Positions 8,692 to 16,807 of a stretch of DNA of 34,862 nt are shown here, in pieces. Positions within the stretch are counted from its first letter, which is position 1. Each line of letters opens with the position of its first letter. This stretch comes from an uncultured Oscillospiraceae bacterium. GTDB lineage: Bacteria > Bacillota > Clostridia > Oscillospirales > Ruminococcaceae. The DNA is taken from contig UQQY01000004.1 of NCBI GenBank assembly GCA_900543295.1, forward strand, positions 1 through 34,862, written 5' to 3'. A program made the position numbers and the translations under genes. The notes beneath the pieces are model-generated. The model was given only the letters and a program-made list of their open reading frames with translations, had not been told where the DNA came from and did not search any database.

Positions 8692-9628
8692 AGGGATTCG
8701 CCTTTCCGTTTTGCTGCACCCAAACCTCCGGCATAATCATGTCCGTATTCGCCTTAGCAGAAGCGGTGTCAACCGCATACGACTCACCCGGACGAACCTT
8801 GCGCGCTACCACGACCATACGGTAAGGCGTCGGCTTCTCATCCGTCAGCGTTTCGCAGGTGGAAAGCGTGATGAATTCGTCTCCGTACCGAACGTCGACT
8901 GATGTATTGAAATACGAACGCCTGTCGATTTCCGTAATAAAGGTGTTGTATTCGTCCTCGGACATATCCACATAGTCATGGTAGTTAAAATAGCCGGGAA
9001 GATCCTCCCGCACCTCCGCCATAAACGCGCCGATGATTTTATATTTGCCGCGGCCATAAGTAGTGTCAAAGTTGACGACCGGATGCGCACGGTAATAGTC
9101 CAGACTCTTATAGCTCTTGATGGGCGCAAAGTACGAGCCGTCCTGCGCGGCATGGCCGTAAATCGTCAGATTCATGCTCTGCTTTTCAGCCGTTAAGGAC
9201 GCGCGATAATCAATGAACGGAATGCCGAGAATGGTCTTCCCGTAAAAATTGTGCCGCAGATAGTAATCATTGTCCGTACCCTGCACAACAACGGTGGAAA
9301 GCTTCGTATCATCCACCCAAAGATAACCCTTCACATCAGGGTTGATGCTGTGCAGCGCATTAAAGTCAGAAATGATGCCGGTATTTGGATCAAGCTCATC
9401 TGAGCTCTCAGGCGCGGTATCTCCATCGGAAACCGTGGTCGAATACAGATCCTTCGCTTTATCCTGATCGCTGCGGATGATCCAATATTTTCCGAATATC
9501 ATAACCGCGCTGACTACCGCGCCCAACAGGCACAAGATAATCAGAATCAACAGGACGGTCTGGGACTTGCTGCGTTTTTTCTTTGTCCTTTTTGTTTCTG
9601 CTGTCTTAAGCTCTGTTTTTTCTTTCAT
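8684..9628 (-). CDS. Class B sortase
   Basis: A 314-residue type II membrane protein: a very basic N-terminus, one helix (about residues 24-46), then a sortase domain. Sortases cleave a sorting motif and join the protein to the cell wall or to another subunit. The catalytic triad is visible as His159 (IYGHAA), Cys258 (TLSTC) and Arg270 (PYRMVVVARKV). The upstream block INPDVKGYLWVDDTKLSTVV is typical of class B. The ATG at 9628 is preceded by AAAGGA at good distance; ATGs further upstream lack a ribosome site. No protein with a sorting signal is encoded in this window, so the substrate lies elsewhere. Confidence 0.9.
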   Translation of the reverse strand: MKEKTELKTAETKRTKKKRSKSQTVLLILIILCLLGAVVSAVMIFGKYWIIRSDQDKAKDLYSTTVSDGDTAPESSDELDPNTGIISDFNALHSINPDVKGYLWVDDTKLSTVVVQGTDNDYYLRHNFYGKTILGIPFIDYRASLTAEKQSMNLTIYGHAAQDGSYFAPIKSYKSLDYYRAHPVVNFDTTYGRGKYKIIGAFMAEVREDLPGYFNYHDYVDMSEDEYNTFITEIDRRSYFNTSVDVRYGDEFITLSTCETLTDEKPTPYRMVVVARKVRPGESYAVDTASAKANTDMIMPEVWVQQNGKANPYA

Positions 9629-9716
9629 GCTTCTCATCCTTTCCGCTCTGGGCGCCCCTTCCCCGAAATATTTTCTGTTTTTACAGCTTCGCAATATAAC
9701 TGATTGAAGCGATCTG

Positions 9717-10217
9717 TTATGTAAGCGTCTTCAAAGCGAGCGAGAGTACCCGGCGGACAGACGCTTCGCGGATGGCTCCGCGGTCTTCCCCGCATTCATC
9801 CAGCAAATTTAAGCGCTCGCATTCACATTTACCGTTTTGAAATACGGCAATATAAACCGTACCCACCGGCTTTTCCGGCGTTCCGCCGGTAGGTCCTGCA
9901 ATCCCCGTAATGGCAAGCCCCATGTCGGCGTCCGCCGCAGCGGCAATTCCTTTCGCCATTTCGCAGGCAGTCTGCGCGCTGACTGCGCCATAGGCGGAGA
10001 GCGTCTCACGTCTTACGCCGAGCATTTGCTCCTTTATCCGGTTCGCATAGGTCACGGCGCTGTATTCGAGCACCGCCGACGCGCCGGAGACCGAAGTAAT
10101 CGCCGCCGTCACCATACCGCCGGTGCAGCTCTCCGCCGCCGCAACGGTCATGCCACGCTGCGCAAGCGCTTTTACAAGCGTTTCAGCAAGCGCGTTTGCA
10201 GACGGTCTTCCGCTCAT
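9717..10217 (-). CDS. pncC: Nicotinamide-nucleotide amidohydrolase PncC (CinA C-terminal domain)
   Basis: A 166-residue stand-alone CinA C-terminal domain, which deamidates nicotinamide mononucleotide to nicotinate mononucleotide in NAD recycling. The signatures are AAAESCTGG near the N-terminus and ITGIAGPTGGTPEKPVGTVY. The N-terminal nucleotidyl-binding half of full CinA is absent, as in E. coli YgaD/PncC. The ATG at 10217 has GGAG 8 bases upstream, inside the last codons of thiI; a GTG at 10226 is in frame but poorly placed. Only 2 bases separate it from the thiI stop, so the two are coupled. Confidence 0.9.
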   Translation of the reverse strand: MSGRPSANALAETLVKALAQRGMTVAAAESCTGGMVTAAITSVSGASAVLEYSAVTYANRIKEQMLGVRRETLSAYGAVSAQTACEMAKGIAAAADADMGLAITGIAGPTGGTPEKPVGTVYIAVFQNGKCECERLNLLDECGEDRGAIREASVRRVLSLALKTLT

Positions 10218-10219
10218 GC

Positions 10220-11398
10220 TCACCACTCCAATCGAATAACCTTTTCCTCAATATTTTGAACAGCTTCTTCAATCAGCGGTTCAAAATCAAACGCATTCTG
10301 AGACTCCTCCACGTATTGCAGCGTCGGACGCGTTTTCGGCCGTTTCGGCGTAAACACGGTGCAGCAATCCTCATATGGCAGAATCGACGTCTCAAACGTG
10401 CCGATTTCTCTTGCAATTTTAATAATATCCTTCTTGTCCATGCCAATAAGCGGACGAAATACCGGCCGATCCGACGCGGCATTTGTGGCCGCAAGCGACA
10501 ATAACGTCTGGCTTGCAACCTGTCCAAGGCTCTCGCCGGTGATAAGCGCCGGAATGTCCTCCCGTCTTGCAATGCGCACGGCGATTTCCATCATCAGACG
10601 GCGCATAATAATGGTGAACAGTTCCTCCGGGCAGTTATCCCGCAGCGCCTCTTGAATTTTGGTAAACGGCACGCAGTAAAACGTAATGTTCCCCGTATAG
10701 CCGGTAAGCGTTTTTAGCAGCGTTTCCACCTTGTCGAGCGCGCGGTCGCTTGTATACGGCGGACTTACGAAATGCATGGCGGAAAGCTTTAAGCCGCGCC
10801 GCGCCATCATATAACCGGCAACCGGACTGTCAATGCCGCCGGACACCAGAAGCATGGCGCGGCCGCTTGACGAAACCGGCATACCGCCTGCGCCCTCAAC
10901 CTGCGGGCCGTGAATGTATGCCGCAAAATCGCGGATTTCCACCATTACGGTCATATCCGGACGGCGCACGTCCACCTTCAGATGCGGATACGCTTCCAAA
11001 AGATCTCCGCCAAGCTCCGCAGAAATTTCCGGAGATTTGTGGGGAAAGCTTTTATCTGAGCGCTTTGCCTCCACCTTAAAGGTACGGATTCCCTCCATTG
11101 CGTCGCGCAGATACTCGACCGCATCGCGGCGGATAACGGCAAAATCTTTTTCCGTTACAAGCGCACGGGAATACGCTGCAATGCCGAATACCTTGCCGAC
11201 CGCCTCGCAGACCTCGTCCAGGTCCACATCCTCCGAAAGCGGGCGCACCGTAATGGTAGACTGCGACCGCTGAATCTCAAATTTGCCGAACGGCCGCAGC
11301 CGCCAGCGAATGTTTTTGACCAGAATATCCTCAAACGAGCCGCGGTTCAGACCCTTTAGCGCGATCTCGCCCATCTTGATTAAAATAACTTCCTTCAT
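10220..11398 (-). CDS. thiI: tRNA 4-thiouridine synthase ThiI
   Basis: A 392-residue sulfurtransferase that thiolates U8 of tRNA with sulfur from a cysteine desulfurase. Domains in order: N-terminal ferredoxin-like region (about 1-60), THUMP (about 60-165), PP-loop ATPase with SGGIDS at 186-191, and a C-terminal part with EDCCTVFTPKRPKTRP holding the probable catalytic Cys. There is no rhodanese domain, as in Bacillus ThiI. GGAG stands 6 bases before the ATG. The gene follows a NifS-type desulfurase, the same pairing as nifZ-thiI in Bacillus subtilis, which suggests a dedicated partner. Confidence 0.94.
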   Translation of the reverse strand: MKEVILIKMGEIALKGLNRGSFEDILVKNIRWRLRPFGKFEIQRSQSTITVRPLSEDVDLDEVCEAVGKVFGIAAYSRALVTEKDFAVIRRDAVEYLRDAMEGIRTFKVEAKRSDKSFPHKSPEISAELGGDLLEAYPHLKVDVRRPDMTVMVEIRDFAAYIHGPQVEGAGGMPVSSSGRAMLLVSGGIDSPVAGYMMARRGLKLSAMHFVSPPYTSDRALDKVETLLKTLTGYTGNITFYCVPFTKIQEALRDNCPEELFTIIMRRLMMEIAVRIARREDIPALITGESLGQVASQTLLSLAATNAASDRPVFRPLIGMDKKDIIKIAREIGTFETSILPYEDCCTVFTPKRPKTRPTLQYVEESQNAFDFEPLIEEAVQNIEEKVIRLEW

Positions 11399-11442
11399 TG
11401 CATTCTCCTGTAATATAAGCGTTCTATTTCACTCCGCGCTGT

Positions 11443-12579
11443 CTACCGCTGCTTTACAAGCGACTGTGCGCCCTGTGCAACGCGACGCACCAGCTCGCGG
11501 ATCATCTCTTCCGCAGTATCCGGCGCAAAACTTACGCGCAGCGTTTCGTCCGACGTCATTTTGTCAACGCCCAGCGCGCTCAGCACGTAGCTGTGCTTTC
11601 CCTTTGCACATGCGCTGCCGCTTGAAACATAGACTGCAAACTGTTCGAGATAGTGCAGCATGGTTTCCGAGCGCACGCCGTAAACTGAAAAGCTTACAAT
11701 ATGCGGCGCGTGATGCGAAACGTCTCTGAAGCGAATCTGCGGCACAGACGCCGCTTCCTGTAAAAGCAAAGCGCGCAGCATTTCATAGTGCGCCCTGTTT
11801 TCGCCAAGACCGGTTCTCCCCTTTTCAGCCGCCGCGCCGAACGCCGCGATAAGCGGGACCGATTCTGTGCCGGAACGAAGCCCGTTTTGCTGGCCGCCTC
11901 CGTAAAGGATCGGCGCTATCCGCGCTCCCTTTTTCACATACAGCGCGCCCACCCCTTTCGGCGCGCAGACCTTATGTCCGCTGACACTTAAAAGATCAAT
12001 CTGCGACCCCTTCAGCCGGATTGGAAGCTTTAAAAAGGCCTGCACCGCGTCCGTATGAAACAATACATCCGGATTCTTCGCTTTTACCGCCTTGGCGATC
12101 TCCCTGACCGGCAGAACAAGCCCCGTCTCATTGTTCACCATCATGGCGGACACCAGGATCGTATCTCCGTCTACTTCTTGTGCAAAACATTGAGGCGTAT
12201 ATACGCCGTTTTCATCGGGCAAAATCCGCTTAACGGAAAAGCCCGTCGCCTCAAGCTGTGCGGCGGCTTCCATTACGGACGGATGCTCGACCGCCGAAAT
12301 AAGAATCGTTTTTCCACGGCGCTTTCTTGCCTGTGCGGCGCCAAACAGCGCCATATTATTTGATTCGGTTGCACCGGAAGTAAAGAAAAGCTCCGACGGA
12401 TCACACGAAAGTGCGGCTGCCAAACGGGCGCGCGCCTCTGTAACCAGCTTTTCCGCCTCAAAGCCCTTGCGATGCAGAGACGACGGATTGCCGTATGCGG
12501 CGCGCATTGCCTGCACAGCGGCCTCAACCGCCTCTTCACACGGCTTTGTTGTCGCGCTGTTATCGAGATAGCATTCCAT
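11443..12579 (-). CDS. Cysteine desulfurase, NifS/NifZ type
   Basis: A 378-residue PLP enzyme that releases sulfur from cysteine as an enzyme-bound persulfide. The PLP lysine is Lys203 (SVSGHKVCAPKG), with His99 (EHPSV) and Asp177 (HTDAVQ) around the cofactor; the persulfide Cys324 lies in SSGSACAKGKHS. The ATG at 12579 (MECYLDNSATT) has AAGGAG 7 bases upstream; the frame extends further but the added residues match no family. It heads the co-directional run to galM and has its own promoter. Its place before thiI makes it the probable sulfur donor for tRNA thiolation; no IscU gene is nearby, which argues against a general Fe-S role. Confidence 0.92.
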   Translation of the reverse strand: MECYLDNSATTKPCEEAVEAAVQAMRAAYGNPSSLHRKGFEAEKLVTEARARLAAALSCDPSELFFTSGATESNNMALFGAAQARKRRGKTILISAVEHPSVMEAAAQLEATGFSVKRILPDENGVYTPQCFAQEVDGDTILVSAMMVNNETGLVLPVREIAKAVKAKNPDVLFHTDAVQAFLKLPIRLKGSQIDLLSVSGHKVCAPKGVGALYVKKGARIAPILYGGGQQNGLRSGTESVPLIAAFGAAAEKGRTGLGENRAHYEMLRALLLQEAASVPQIRFRDVSHHAPHIVSFSVYGVRSETMLHYLEQFAVYVSSGSACAKGKHSYVLSALGVDKMTSDETLRVSFAPDTAEEMIRELVRRVAQGAQSLVKQR

Positions 12580-12636
12580 TCCGGTACTCCTTTTCCCCAT
12601 CGGATCGTTTGCTTCCGACAGTCTGATACATTTTCT

Positions 12637-12665
12637 ATTGTACTTCCTTTCACAAAAAATCGCAA
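12637..12665 (-). promoter_or_regulatory. Promoter of the nifS-thiI run
   Basis: TTGCGA (12660-12665), a 17-base spacer and TACAAT (12637-12642) on the minus strand, about 60 bases before the ATG at 12579. Confidence 0.6.
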
Positions 12666-12689
12666 GTCCTTTTGCATAAAGCAAAAATG

Positions 12690-12749
12690 CCCGGAAAAAC
12701 TATCCGGGAAACAGAACCGGCCGTGAAAGCGTTCTTTGTAAAGGCCGGT
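12690..12749 (+). other. Two tandem hairpins in the ypeB leader
   Basis: CCCGGA (12690-12695) pairs with TCCGGG (12703-12708) across 7 bases, and ACCGGCC (12716-12722) pairs with GGCCGGT (12743-12749). The second ends just before the AAAGGAG of ypeB. No T-run follows either, so they are not ordinary terminators. They fill most of the 190-base gap between the divergent nifS and ypeB genes. Confidence 0.45.
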
Positions 12750-12768
12750 CCGAAAGGAGTTTTTCCAT

Positions 12769-14121
12769 ATGGCGATGTTTATGAAGCGGCGCACTGCCGT
12801 CCGTATCTTAAGCTTCAGCATTGCTGCGGTGGCTGTGCTTTCCATTTTGGCCTTCCGCTATAAAATCGAAGCCATGACCTCCCAGAGTAAGCTGGAACAA
12901 ACGCTTGTGCAGAACGTCAGCAACCTTACCACCTATGCAAGCGATATCCGCAGCGATCTTCAGAAAATCCAATATGCGAATACAGCGCCAATGCTTGCCT
13001 CGCTGTCCTCCAAGCTCTGGCGCGAGGCGAGCTTTGCCAAGGAGTCGCTCGATCTTTTGCCGGTATCATACAGCCGACTGCAAAACACCAATAAGCTGCT
13101 TTCGCAGGTCGGGGATTATTGCGTGAGTCTTTCCAAAAAGTTCAGCGCCGGAGAACCTATCACCGACGAGGAACGGCAAAAGCTTGCCGTTTTATCAGAA
13201 TACTGCGAAAAAATGCTGAATGAGATCGCGGTGGTTTCCGACGAGCTTTCCACCGGCACTCTGACCTACGCCATGATGAATGACGAGCTCCACCGTTCAA
13301 TGGACGGGAAAGAAGCCGCGGTCAGCGTGACCGAGGGCTTCTCCGAATTTGAAGAAGGCTTTTCCGCGTATCCTTCTCTCATCTACGACGGCCCGTTCTC
13401 CGATCATATCCTCCAGCAGTCGCCGCGGTCTCTTGCCGGAACGTATACTGTTACAGAGGATGCGGCGCGTCAGGCGGCTGCAAAAGCGCTCGGCGTTCAA
13501 ACAAGCCAGCTCACCTTAGAGGAAACAGAATATTCCCGAATGGAGTCCTTCTGTTTTTCAGGCGACGGCGTATACGCTATTGTAACAAAACAGGGCGGTT
13601 TTGTCTGCACTGTTTTAAAAGAGCGCATGCCGCAGAGCGAAAACATCAGCGCAGACGACGCTTTAAAGCGCGCGCAGTCTTATCTCAGCTCGCTTGGCTA
13701 TGAAAATCTTGATTCCTCGTATTATGAAATTGCCGGAAATATTCTGACCGCGAACTTCGCCGCACGGCAGGGCAATGTGACCATGTATCCGGATCTTGTA
13801 AAAGTCGGCGTAGCGATGGACAGCGGAGAAATCGTAGCGCTTGATGCACGCGGTTATCTGATGAACCACACGTCCCGCACGGGTTTAACGCCCGCTCTCA
13901 CTTCTGCTCAGGCGCAAAAGTCGGTCAGTCCGCTTTTAAACGTCAAGCAGTCAAAGCTGTGCATCGTTCCCTCCGACGGCTTAAATGAAACGCTCTGCTG
14001 GGAGTTTTCATGCGAGACAGCCGACGGCGGACAGGTCTTAGTCTATATCAATGCAAGAACCGGGATGGAAGAACAGATTCTGCTGCTTCTGATCGGCGAT
14101 TATGGCCAGCTTACGATTTAA
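12769..14121 (+). CDS. ypeB: Spore germination protein YpeB
   Basis: A 450-residue protein, the same length as Bacillus YpeB. It has an N-terminal helix (about residues 10-28), a helical region (about 35-190), the hallmark LIYDGPFSDHI, and PepSY-like repeats in the C-terminal half (ending NARTGMEEQILLLLI). YpeB is made in the forespore and is needed to place and protect the cortex-lytic enzyme SleB in the spore. sleB, which usually precedes ypeB, is absent here; the upstream neighbour is divergent nifS. AAAGGAG lies 9 bases before the ATG. A forespore promoter would be expected, but I could not find a convincing one. Confidence 0.9.
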   Translation: MAMFMKRRTAVRILSFSIAAVAVLSILAFRYKIEAMTSQSKLEQTLVQNVSNLTTYASDIRSDLQKIQYANTAPMLASLSSKLWREASFAKESLDLLPVSYSRLQNTNKLLSQVGDYCVSLSKKFSAGEPITDEERQKLAVLSEYCEKMLNEIAVVSDELSTGTLTYAMMNDELHRSMDGKEAAVSVTEGFSEFEEGFSAYPSLIYDGPFSDHILQQSPRSLAGTYTVTEDAARQAAAKALGVQTSQLTLEETEYSRMESFCFSGDGVYAIVTKQGGFVCTVLKERMPQSENISADDALKRAQSYLSSLGYENLDSSYYEIAGNILTANFAARQGNVTMYPDLVKVGVAMDSGEIVALDARGYLMNHTSRTGLTPALTSAQAQKSVSPLLNVKQSKLCIVPSDGLNETLCWEFSCETADGGQVLVYINARTGMEEQILLLLIGDYGQLTI

Positions 14122-14130
14122 AAAGCATTT

Positions 14131-14174
14131 TATCAAACAAAAAGCCGCTTATATAAGCGGCTTTTTGTTTGATA
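14131..14174. terminator. Perfect 44-bp palindrome, bidirectional terminator
   Basis: Two 22-base arms (14131-14152 and 14153-14174) are exactly complementary. The GC-rich core GCCGC/GCGGC is flanked by AAAAA and TTTTT, so it can end transcription of ypeB from the left and of the antiporter gene from the right. Confidence 0.9.
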
Positions 14175-14196
14175 CGTTTACGTTTTGTTCGCGAAA

Positions 14197-15426
14197 TTAA
14201 AATTCAAGGGGCTGAGGCCCTTCGTTCGGCGCATAGGCCTCATCCGTTGTTCCATGCTTTTTATCCGCCCGCTTATACAGCAGCTTCAAAATGATCGGCG
14301 TAACAATGGAGGAAACCATAATCAGCATAATGACTGCCGCAAAATACTCCGAAGGAATCAGTCCGACGGCAAGGCCCTTTTGCGAAACGATGAGTGCAAC
14401 CTCGCCACGCGTCATCATACCGACGCCGATACGCAGCGACTCGCTGCCGCTAAAGCGGCATACACGGGCCATTAGACCACAGCCGATCACCTTTGCAACC
14501 AGCGCAACCGCAACAAAGAGGATGCAGAACCACAGCAGCGTCCACGTCATGTTGTCAAACTGCGTCTTTAAACCGATACCCGCGAAAAAGATCGGGCTGA
14601 ACAGCATATAGGAATTGATGTCCATTTTTCTTGCAATATAGTCCGCATCACGGATGTTGCAGAAAATGATGCCGGCCACAAACGCACCGGTAATATCGGC
14701 AATGCCAAACCATGCCTCTGCGGCATAAGCCATACCAAGACAAACAGCAAATGCATAGATTGGAAGACGGCGGCGGTGCGGAAAGCGGCTGTCCAGCCAT
14801 TTGAAGCCAAAATACAAAACAACGCCCACCGCAATTGCAAAGACAAAGAAAAGCAGAGTATTGACAATGACCATGAACGGCTGCACATCCGGACTCTTAA
14901 AGCCGATAACAAAGGTCAAAACGATGATGCCGATCACGTCGTCGATGATGGCGGCGCTCAAAATGGTGGTACCGATCCTGCCCTTCAGCCTGCCCATTTC
15001 ACGAAGCGTCTGCACAGTAATGCCGACGGAGGTGGCCGTCATAATGACGCCGATAAACACCGCTTTAAAGAAATCATCCGTTCCCACGGCCGCAAAGCCG
15101 TACATGCACGAATACAGAAGATAGCCGCCCAAAAGCGGAACCAGAACGCCCGCGCAGGCAATAAAGAAGGCCGCGACGCCCGTTTTTTTCAAATCCTTCA
15201 GATCCGTCTCCAAGCCGGCGACAAACATCAGCATAATGACGCCGATTTCCGCCATCTGATTGAGAAACTCACTCTGGTTTACAATTCCCAATACAGAGGG
15301 GCCGATCAGCAGACCGGCAATAATCTCGCCGACGACCTGAGGCACATGGATCCGGCGAGCCAGAATACCCAGCGTCTTCGCTGCGACAATAATAATCGCA
15401 AGATCAAGAAAGAAACGAATTGACAT
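14197..15426 (-). CDS. Cation:proton antiporter, CPA2 family (NapA-like)
   Basis: A 409-residue protein with about a dozen hydrophobic segments. The repeated-fold features of the CPA2 family are present: VVGEIIAGLLIGPSVLG in the second helix, TATSVGITVQTL, and AAIIDDVIGIIVL. The two adjacent aspartates Asp162-Asp163 are the ion-binding pair of electrogenic Na+/H+ antiporters such as NapA. There is no C-terminal TrkA-N/RCK domain, so it is not a full Kef channel. It is a single-gene unit with its own strong promoter and a shared palindromic terminator. Role: pH or sodium homeostasis at the cell membrane. Confidence 0.9.
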   Translation of the reverse strand: MSIRFFLDLAIIIVAAKTLGILARRIHVPQVVGEIIAGLLIGPSVLGIVNQSEFLNQMAEIGVIMLMFVAGLETDLKDLKKTGVAAFFIACAGVLVPLLGGYLLYSCMYGFAAVGTDDFFKAVFIGVIMTATSVGITVQTLREMGRLKGRIGTTILSAAIIDDVIGIIVLTFVIGFKSPDVQPFMVIVNTLLFFVFAIAVGVVLYFGFKWLDSRFPHRRRLPIYAFAVCLGMAYAAEAWFGIADITGAFVAGIIFCNIRDADYIARKMDINSYMLFSPIFFAGIGLKTQFDNMTWTLLWFCILFVAVALVAKVIGCGLMARVCRFSGSESLRIGVGMMTRGEVALIVSQKGLAVGLIPSEYFAAVIMLIMVSSIVTPIILKLLYKRADKKHGTTDEAYAPNEGPQPLEF

Positions 15427-15479
15427 GCAAACACACTTCCTATTTAAAATATCTCTCTATTAAATTTAAACCGAAAGTT

Positions 15480-15508
15480 ATTTTACGCTTTGTTCATAGT
15501 AAAGTCAA
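15480..15508 (-). promoter_or_regulatory. Strong promoter of the antiporter gene
   Basis: TTGACT (15503-15508), 17-base spacer, TAAAAT (15480-15485) on the minus strand, about 55 bases upstream of the start codon. The region up to the ROK gene (15509-15604) holds only small imperfect repeats. Confidence 0.7.
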
Positions 15509-15604
15509 GAATGAAACTATACAAAAAATCGTTCGCTCTTTTGCGCTTTTTCTCGCGAATCACGGCTTATACAGGCCGCTTTACTGATTGAATTGCACTT
15601 AAAC

Positions 15605-15635
15605 GAAAAACGTCCGGACAGCTTAGGCCGGGCGT
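15605..15635 (-). terminator. Terminator of the ROK-family gene
   Basis: Arms 15610-15617 and 15628-15635 pair over eight positions with one mismatch; on the minus strand TTTTT follows. It lies about 27 bases after the ROK stop codon. Confidence 0.65.
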
Positions 15636-15661
15636 CTGAGAAGAAAAACAAACGGAAAGAC

Positions 15662-16654
15662 TTATACCCCCTGCGCGCTGTCAAGATAGAAGCAGCGTTC
15701 GACACAGATTGCACAGCCGCACAGATGCAGATTTTCTTCATCTGCGGATGCCCGCAGAATGGTAATCGGGCGGCCCGCGATTTCGACAGCGCGGTCTGAA
15801 ACCATTTTCAGCATTTCCTCCTCATCGAAAAGTCCGCCGCAAAGATAAATTTTCTCCGGATCGATCAGTTGGGCGTATAACGCCGTAAGCTCCGCCGCGC
15901 GCCGATAAGGCGTTTCGCCGGTATCTGAAAAATCTGCGCCAAGCTGACCGTGAACGCCGCTGTACGGACGTCCGTTCATCAAAGCGCCCACTTCAGCCGG
16001 CGCGGCTTTTCCGCAGCGCAGCAATACGGCATGACGCGCATTCTCTCCATAAAAAAGCCGCTGCGCAATCAACATGCCGGTCGCTGTGCGCGCTGTGATG
16101 ATTGGAATTTTCACCGCATAGGCAAGATCGCGCTTTAAGCGGGTCAGCTTTTCGGCGCCTGCGCCCCCTTCTACAAGTCCGGAAGCGCGATCTCCTAAGA
16201 CAACGCCAACACCCAAAACGCGTTCCGCCGGAATGCAGTTGTCCCGCATCATCTGCTGCACCTGCTCAAACAATGCGCTTAAAACCGCCCGATAGTGCAT
16301 CCCTTCTATATTCGTCCTGATATGTTCCAAAGAATCGCCGTGCAGGTTGGACAAGCCAACAGTCAGCGTCTTCTCATCAATCGCTGCACCAAAGGCCAGA
16401 CGGCAGTTCGGATCAATGGAAAGCAGGACTTTCCGTCGGCCGCGCTTTTGCTGCGTTTCAGTATTTTCCCCCAACTCATGCAGAAAGCCTTCCTGCATCA
16501 TCTCACTTGTCAGCAGCGTAACGGCAGACTTTGTCATTCCAATTCTTGCGGAAAGATCAATACGCGAACAAGCGCCGCTGTGCCGAATCATATTCAAAAT
16601 AAGCAGCTTGCTGCGCGTCTTCATATCCACACGCGGATTAAGCGGCGTATTCAT
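15662..16654 (-). CDS. ROK-family transcriptional regulator, degenerate
   Basis: A 330-residue protein with an N-terminal winged helix-turn-helix (about residues 12-75, with RIDLSARIGMTKSAVTLL as the helix pair) followed by an ROK actin-fold domain (FGAAIDEKTLTVGLSNLHGD). ROK repressors bind sugars or sugar phosphates. The protein is shorter than typical ROK repressors and the zinc site CxCGxxGCxE is missing: the corresponding stretch reads GVHGQLGADFSDTGETPYRR. The phosphate loop DxGGT is also not recognisable. It is therefore probably a regulator only, with altered ligand binding. It has its own promoter and terminator, and no obvious sugar operon sits beside it. Confidence 0.8.
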   Translation of the reverse strand: MNTPLNPRVDMKTRSKLLILNMIRHSGACSRIDLSARIGMTKSAVTLLTSEMMQEGFLHELGENTETQQKRGRRKVLLSIDPNCRLAFGAAIDEKTLTVGLSNLHGDSLEHIRTNIEGMHYRAVLSALFEQVQQMMRDNCIPAERVLGVGVVLGDRASGLVEGGAGAEKLTRLKRDLAYAVKIPIITARTATGMLIAQRLFYGENARHAVLLRCGKAAPAEVGALMNGRPYSGVHGQLGADFSDTGETPYRRAAELTALYAQLIDPEKIYLCGGLFDEEEMLKMVSDRAVEIAGRPITILRASADEENLHLCGCAICVERCFYLDSAQGV

Positions 16655-16693
16655 ATCTTTACTCTCCCTTTCGGCTGTGCCCTGAATCAGATC

Positions 16694-16721
16694 ATTGTAC
16701 CGTCTTCTGACTGCAAAACAA
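16694..16721 (-). promoter_or_regulatory. Promoter of the ROK-family gene
   Basis: TTGTTT (16716-16721), 16-base spacer, TACAAT (16694-16699) on the minus strand, about 40 bases before the start codon at 16654. Confidence 0.5.
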
Positions 16722-16728
16722 CGAAAAC

Positions 16729-16755
16729 AGGCTATCCTTTCTTATAGGATAGCCT
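16729..16755. terminator. Terminator of the ECF sigma operon
   Basis: AGGCTATCCT (16729-16738) and AGGATAGCCT (16746-16755) are perfect 10-base arms around a 7-base loop. On the minus strand a T-rich tail follows, about 55 bases after the stop of the last operon gene; on the plus strand ATTTTT follows. Confidence 0.8.
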
Positions 16756-16807
16756 ATTTTTCAGCCAATCTCATGAATAAAATATGAATTGTTCTCGATC
16801 TGTCGTC

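Noticed and set aside
9629..9716. Internal promoter before the sortase gene
   Set aside because: The best match (TTGCGA, 16 bases, AATATT) is too weak to call; the gap of 88 bases is otherwise featureless.
12640..12768. Forespore (sigma-G) promoter for ypeB
   Set aside because: A GCATA at 12674 could be a -35 element, but no CATnnTA-like -10 is found at the right distance.
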